From Hevea brasiliensis (taxonomy: Eukaryota > Streptophyta > Magnoliopsida > Malpighiales > Euphorbiaceae): DNA of 64,000 nucleotides. The position numbers were made by a program, and so were the translations under genes. This document shows positions 59,920 through 64,000 of this stretch, one piece after another (position 1 is the stretch's first letter; every line of letters begins with the position of its first letter). Under the pieces are notes generated by a model. It was given only the letters and a program-made list of their open reading frames with translations, was not told where the DNA came from and did no database searches. The DNA is taken from NCBI RefSeq assembly GCF_030052815.1, contig NW_026614815.1:1-64000 (forward strand), in the 5' to 3' direction.

Positions 59920-61499
59920 AGTTCCTTAGCCTTTGTATGTTGCTCCATTGTTGTCACAATGTAGTGGAATTGCGACTCAATGGAAGGAACTCTGTAAGTT
60001 CATCACGAACTTCTTTATCCAAGCGACTTCCTTTGCGACATCGATGCGAGAATATACTCGACCTCTGTAGTGGAACTGCGATCGTGCTCTGTTTGGAACT
60101 CTTCCAACCGCGCACCTCCATTACAAATGAACACATATCTAGAGGTAGACTTTCTATCATCAATATCGATTGGAAATCGAATCGTATAACCATCCAATTG
60201 CAAGTCTCCACCTCCATAAATCAAGAATAAATCCTTAGTTCTTCTCAAGTACTTAAGGATATTCTTGTGACTATCGATGTTCCAAACTGGATTGGATTGA
60301 TACCGCTAGTCAAACTAACGACATATGCGATATCAGGCCTAGTACACAACATTGCATACATTAAACTTCCAATAGCCGAAGCATATGGAATCTGGCCATC
60401 TTATCTCTTTCTTCAGGTGTCTTTGGAGACATCTCTTTAGAAAGATGGATACCATGTCTCACTGGTAACAATCCTCTCTTGGAATCAAGCATGTTAAACC
60501 TCTTTAACACCTTTTCCAAGTATAGACTTTGGGATAAACCAATTATTCTTTTCGCTCTATCTCTATAGATGCGAATCCCAAGAATATAGGTTGCCTCCCC
60601 TAAGTCTTTCATGGAGAATGTATTTGACAACCATACCTTTATAGTCGTCAACATACCTGTGTCATTACCCATCAACGATATGTCATCCACATATAAGACA
60701 AGGAAAGTGATAGCCTTTGTCACTAACCTTCTTATATACACATGGCTCATCCTCATTTTTGATAAAACCAAAGGATTTAATGGCTTCATCAAAACGGATG
60801 TTCCAACTCCTCGAAGCTTGTTTCAACCCATAAATGGATCGCTTTAGCTTGCATACCTTGGAACCATCTTGGGATTCAAATCCCCTAGGTTGTTCCATGA
60901 AAATGTTTTCTTCAATGTATCCATTGAGAAAAGCTGTTTTGACATCCATCTGCCAAATCTCATAATCATAGTATGCTGCTATTGCTAATAAAATCCTAAT
61001 TGATTTAAGCATGGCAACAGGTGAGAAAGTCTCCTCATAGTCGATTCCTTGCCTTTGGCGAAACCCTTTCGCTACTAGCCTTGCCTTATAGGTCTCTACC
61101 TTTCCATCAGAACCAATTTTCTTCTTGAAAACCCATTTGTTCCCTATAGGTATAATACCTTCAGGTGGGTCAACAAGATCCCAAACTTGATTCTTATATA
61201 TGGAATCAATCTCGGATTTCATAGCATCAATCCATTTTAAAGAGTCTATATCTTATATAGCTTCTTCATAGGTAAGTGGATCATCTCCATGATCTACTTC
61301 TTCATGAGTAGACAACTCTTGTTCTTCTTCATGAAGAAAACCATATCTCACTGGTAGGTGAGATACCCTGGTTGTTCTTCGAGGCAGTGTAGATGTTTCA
61401 TCAACGGGTATAGGTTGACTAGATGGATCAATATCCATCGATGCATTGGTTAGTCGAATTCTCCAATTCTAACTCTATTTGCCTTCCTTTGCCTCCTTC
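59920..61499 (-). pseudogene. Copia E reverse transcriptase-RNase H
   Basis: RT: linker (61438-61253, RYGFLHEEEQ), then 61222-60683 with WVFKKKIGSDGKVETYKARL, MDVKTAFLNG and KRSIYGLKQASRSWN, split from the linker by a stop at 61251-61253 (TCAGAT to TAAGAT on the minus strand). YVDDISLMG lies in the next frame (60792-60361), which continues through the thumb. RNase H (60248-59954) is recognisable but damaged at several CAG/CTG positions (for example YTIRFPIDIDD for YTDSDFQSDIDD). Confidence 0.84.
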
Positions 61500-62394
61500 T
61501 TGAACAAAGTTGTTCAAGAAATGTAGCATCTCTACTTATCACAACCTTTTGTGACGTAGGCAAATAAAAATACTCTCCCAAACTCTCTGGTGGAGATCCA
61601 ACAAATCGACCTTTTACGATCCTGGTCTCCAATTTATCGGTGTTTAGCTTTTGATATAAATTTGGACAACCCCAAATCTTAACATGCTTAAGACTTGGTT
61701 TTCTTCCATGCCATATCTCATAAGGTGTGGAAGAAAGCGATTTTGATGGAATCCTATTCGAATATACAAAGTGATTCTAATGCAAATCCCCAAAGAAGAT
61801 TGGCATATCGGTATAGCTCATCATACTACGTACCATATCCAATAGATTACGATTTCTCCTTCGGATACACCATTCAAGCGTGGCGTTCTGGAGAGTCGGT
61901 GAGAAACAATGCCATGCTCTCTCAAGTATTCATCAAATTCGATTACTCAAATATTCACCTCCACGATCGATCGAAGAGCTTTAATACTCTTTCTGTTTGA
62001 TTTTCTACTTGATTTAAATTCTTTGAATTTTCAAAAGATTCATGTTTGTATTTCATCAAATACAAATACCCAAACCTTGATTTATCATCGATAAAGGTAA
62101 TAAAATAATGAAAGCCCCTCTAGCCATTTCTTTAAATGGACCACATACATCACTATGTATTAGCTCCAAAATACTTTGACTCTTAGCCCTGTCCAACAAA
62201 GGGTGATCTAGTCATTTTGCCACTGAGGCAAGATTCACAAGTTGGAGTAGGCTCGAGTCCAACAAGGATAGAATCCCCATTTTCTCCAATTTTGTAATCC
62301 TATCTTACGCAACATGACATAACCTTAAGTGCCAAATATATTTTGAACTTGAGTTGGTTTTCACCACGGCATTGCATTCATTTAGATTGCTATA
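61500..62394 (-). pseudogene. Copia E integrase, heavily broken
   Basis: Minus-strand remnants of the integrase C-terminal region (61700-61560), DDE core (62190-61860) and HHCC region (62350-62230), recognisable by near-identity to D, but interrupted by many 1-3 base losses. No frame longer than 60 codons survives. Confidence 0.75.
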
Positions 62395-62399
62395 CTGCG

Positions 62400-62494
62400 G
62401 CGGTGGAAACACTTTCTTACTGGCAATGGAAACACTTTCCTATTGGCAATGGAAAAACTTTACTGTTGGCAGTGGAAACACTTTCCTTTGCCTT
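62400..62494 (-). repeat. 23-bp tandem repeat, copy E (four units)
   Basis: GGAAACAC-type starts (plus-strand view) at 62405, 62428, 62451 and 62474, an exact 23-bp period as in D; the third unit is degenerate. Confidence 0.85.
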
Positions 62495-63246
62495 CATCAG
62501 CTTTAGTCTTCCTTTTCTGTTTAGCTATTTTATTAGAATGAACAGGAATCTGAGGTTTCTTTTCTTATTGCCCTTCTTCTTGTTGGACTTTCCAGTGAAG
62601 AAGAAGCAATCAAAGCTACCTCTTTTCCTTTATTGCACAGCATATTCTTTTGGGCAATAACCGACATGTTGAGTAAACCAGCTAAGGTGCATTCTATTGA
62701 GTCATATGGAAATTTGTCACAAAATTTCCCAAAAGACCAGGAGGGATGAAGTATCAAATCCGTCTGTAGTTGGAAATCCATGTTGAAGTCAAGATATTCC
62801 AAGCTGCTCAATCAGTGAATCATCTTGTGGACATGATCCACAACATTACATCCCTTAGACATCCTCATGCGGAGCAATTTGCCTAGATATCTCATACCTA
62901 GCATTCTGCTGTGCTCACAATACAACTCTTGTAGGTGAAGGAGGATCTCACTCGCACTCTGCATGTTCTCATGTTGCTTCTGTAACTCATTACTCATGGA
63001 AGCAAGCATGTAACACTTAGCTCTCATATCATGCTCCTTCCACTTGTCCAAAGTTTCATGTTCCTCTTAAGTGGCCTCTGGAGGTAAGGGACTAGGAACA
63101 TTTGAATCTAGAACATATCCTATATGTTCAAGGTTCAAGATAAGTTTCAAATTTCTTAGCCAATCAAACAAATTAGGTCCTGTCAACCTATTGCGATCAA
63201 GTATGCTTGCAAGGATATTGGATGGTGGTAGTTGTTTTGTGCTCAT
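62495..63246 (-). pseudogene. Copia E gag, broken
   Basis: Starts at ATG 63246-63244. The first 40 codons follow the family frame better than in A (FDWLRNLK region near 63155). The capsid (63051-62812: MDKWKEHDMRAKCYMLAS, SASEILLHLQELY) and the second half (62811-62533: LEYLDFNMDFQLQTDL) are in different frames. A stop lies where VPLTSE-type linker codons are expected (near 63068). Confidence 0.78.
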
Positions 63247-64000
63247 TATTATCAGAAAATTAATTGCAGAAAATAACCAGATTAATTAGTAAATGTATCA
63301 TGTAATTAACCAAAATGATTATGGTCTTTTAATCAAATTGGTCCTCCCACTAACTTAGCGAATCCTACACTTCCAGAGTAGAAAACGGAAATCCTAGTTG
63401 GATGGATTTCTAGTGGGTGATTGAATTCTTATAATTCTATTGATCATCCTCAGGTACATCCATTATTGGAATTACAATAAACTATAAGTGAGCAATTCCT
63501 TGCCCATCACATCTCATGTGAGGTTCAATCCTTTACCTAGCCCCTAATGCTCAAAATCTCAGGTACATCCATTATTGACTTATCTTGCATTAGTTAAGTT
63601 GATCCCATTGAGCCAGTAATTATGCAAATAATTTTAATGTCCTCAGGTACATCCAATATTGGCCACTAAACCATTTACATATTTACAACATCTCATGCTT
63701 AACAATTATTCTTAAGAAAATCTCTTAAATAAATTACATCTTATGCAACTATTTAAAATTTCTTAAAATAATTGCCCCAATGGAGGGCCTATGTTATAAT
63801 TACTTTAATTATAGCATTTCCAACTTAATCATTTGTTTGGAAGATTTTATGGTCATTCTATTTACTATTAAGGTCTCACTTTGCACATTATCCATTTAGC
63901 ATGCATATATCATATAATTGCATACATTCCCATACATCTCATGCATTCATGGATAAGCAGTAAATATGGTATGATCATGGACTTTCTAAGGGATTCAATT
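63247..64000 (-). other. Copia E leader, gag-proximal part
   Basis: Matches 6720-7477 inverted, with three GTACATCC-type motifs near 63453, 63562 and 63645. The minisatellite would lie beyond the window edge. Confidence 0.75.

Larger units (their letters stand above)
59703..64000 (-). mobile_element. Copia E interior, running off the window
   Basis: Minus-strand interior: polypurine tract (59713-59703), RNase H, RT, integrase, 23-bp repeats, gag and the gag-proximal part of the leader, which continues past 64000. The 5' LTR is outside. Protease is absent. Confidence 0.87.

Overview
This 64-kb window looks like repetitive, probably heterochromatic DNA from a plant nuclear genome, most likely a eudicot. 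It is AT-rich, and every recognisable coding fragment comes from an LTR retrotransposon. The primer binding sites match plant initiator-Met tRNA. I found no host gene, tRNA, rRNA or bacterial feature. The long Gypsy LTRs remind me of Euphorbiaceae repeats, but that is recollection only and I would not assign a species.

Layout, left part (1-34,974): a nest of Gypsy elements with very long LTRs (about 3.5-3.9 kb), all from one diverged, chromovirus-like family. Going right these are: a partial plus-strand LTR (1-3,547); a plus-strand element F reduced to a gag/protease/integrase stub plus its 3' LTR (3,548-3,583 and 13,118-17,421); a minus-strand element G (17,422-28,296) with gag, protease and integrase C-terminal remnants; solo LTR H (20,092-23,634, target duplication ACCCT) inside the 3' LTR of G; plus-strand element I (28,297-32,837) with a 3.9-kb LTR and a gag remnant; and fragments J and K. 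Copia element A (3,584-13,117) is complete end to end. It sits in the gag of F, flanked by the 5-bp duplication GAGGA; removing A and one duplication restores the gag reading frame.

Right part (34,974-64,000): a cluster of copies of the same Copia family as A, in both orientations, sharing and truncating LTRs. B is plus, C minus, D plus, and two minus LTRs separated by 28 bp lead into E (minus), which runs off the window. Block 48,160-55,470 reads gag-integrase-RT-RNase H-LTR-primer site-leader. That is the order expected of a one-LTR circle opened near the start of gag and placed in inverse orientation inside another copy.

How the parts work together: an active Copia element needs gag, protease, integrase, RT and RNase H between two LTRs. 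Here the work appears split. A, C, D and E keep gag, integrase and RT-RNase H but have lost protease and half of the gag zinc knuckle, replaced by a 23-bp tandem repeat. B keeps protease, integrase and RT-RNase H but has no gag, and its protease and integrase active sites are damaged. Differences between copies cluster strikingly at CAG/CTG trinucleotides. This could be a base-calling artefact at CHG-methylated sites and may exaggerate how broken the ORFs are. Copia lineage is not assigned. Open frames lying in LTRs or antisense to pol are treated as chance ORFs.
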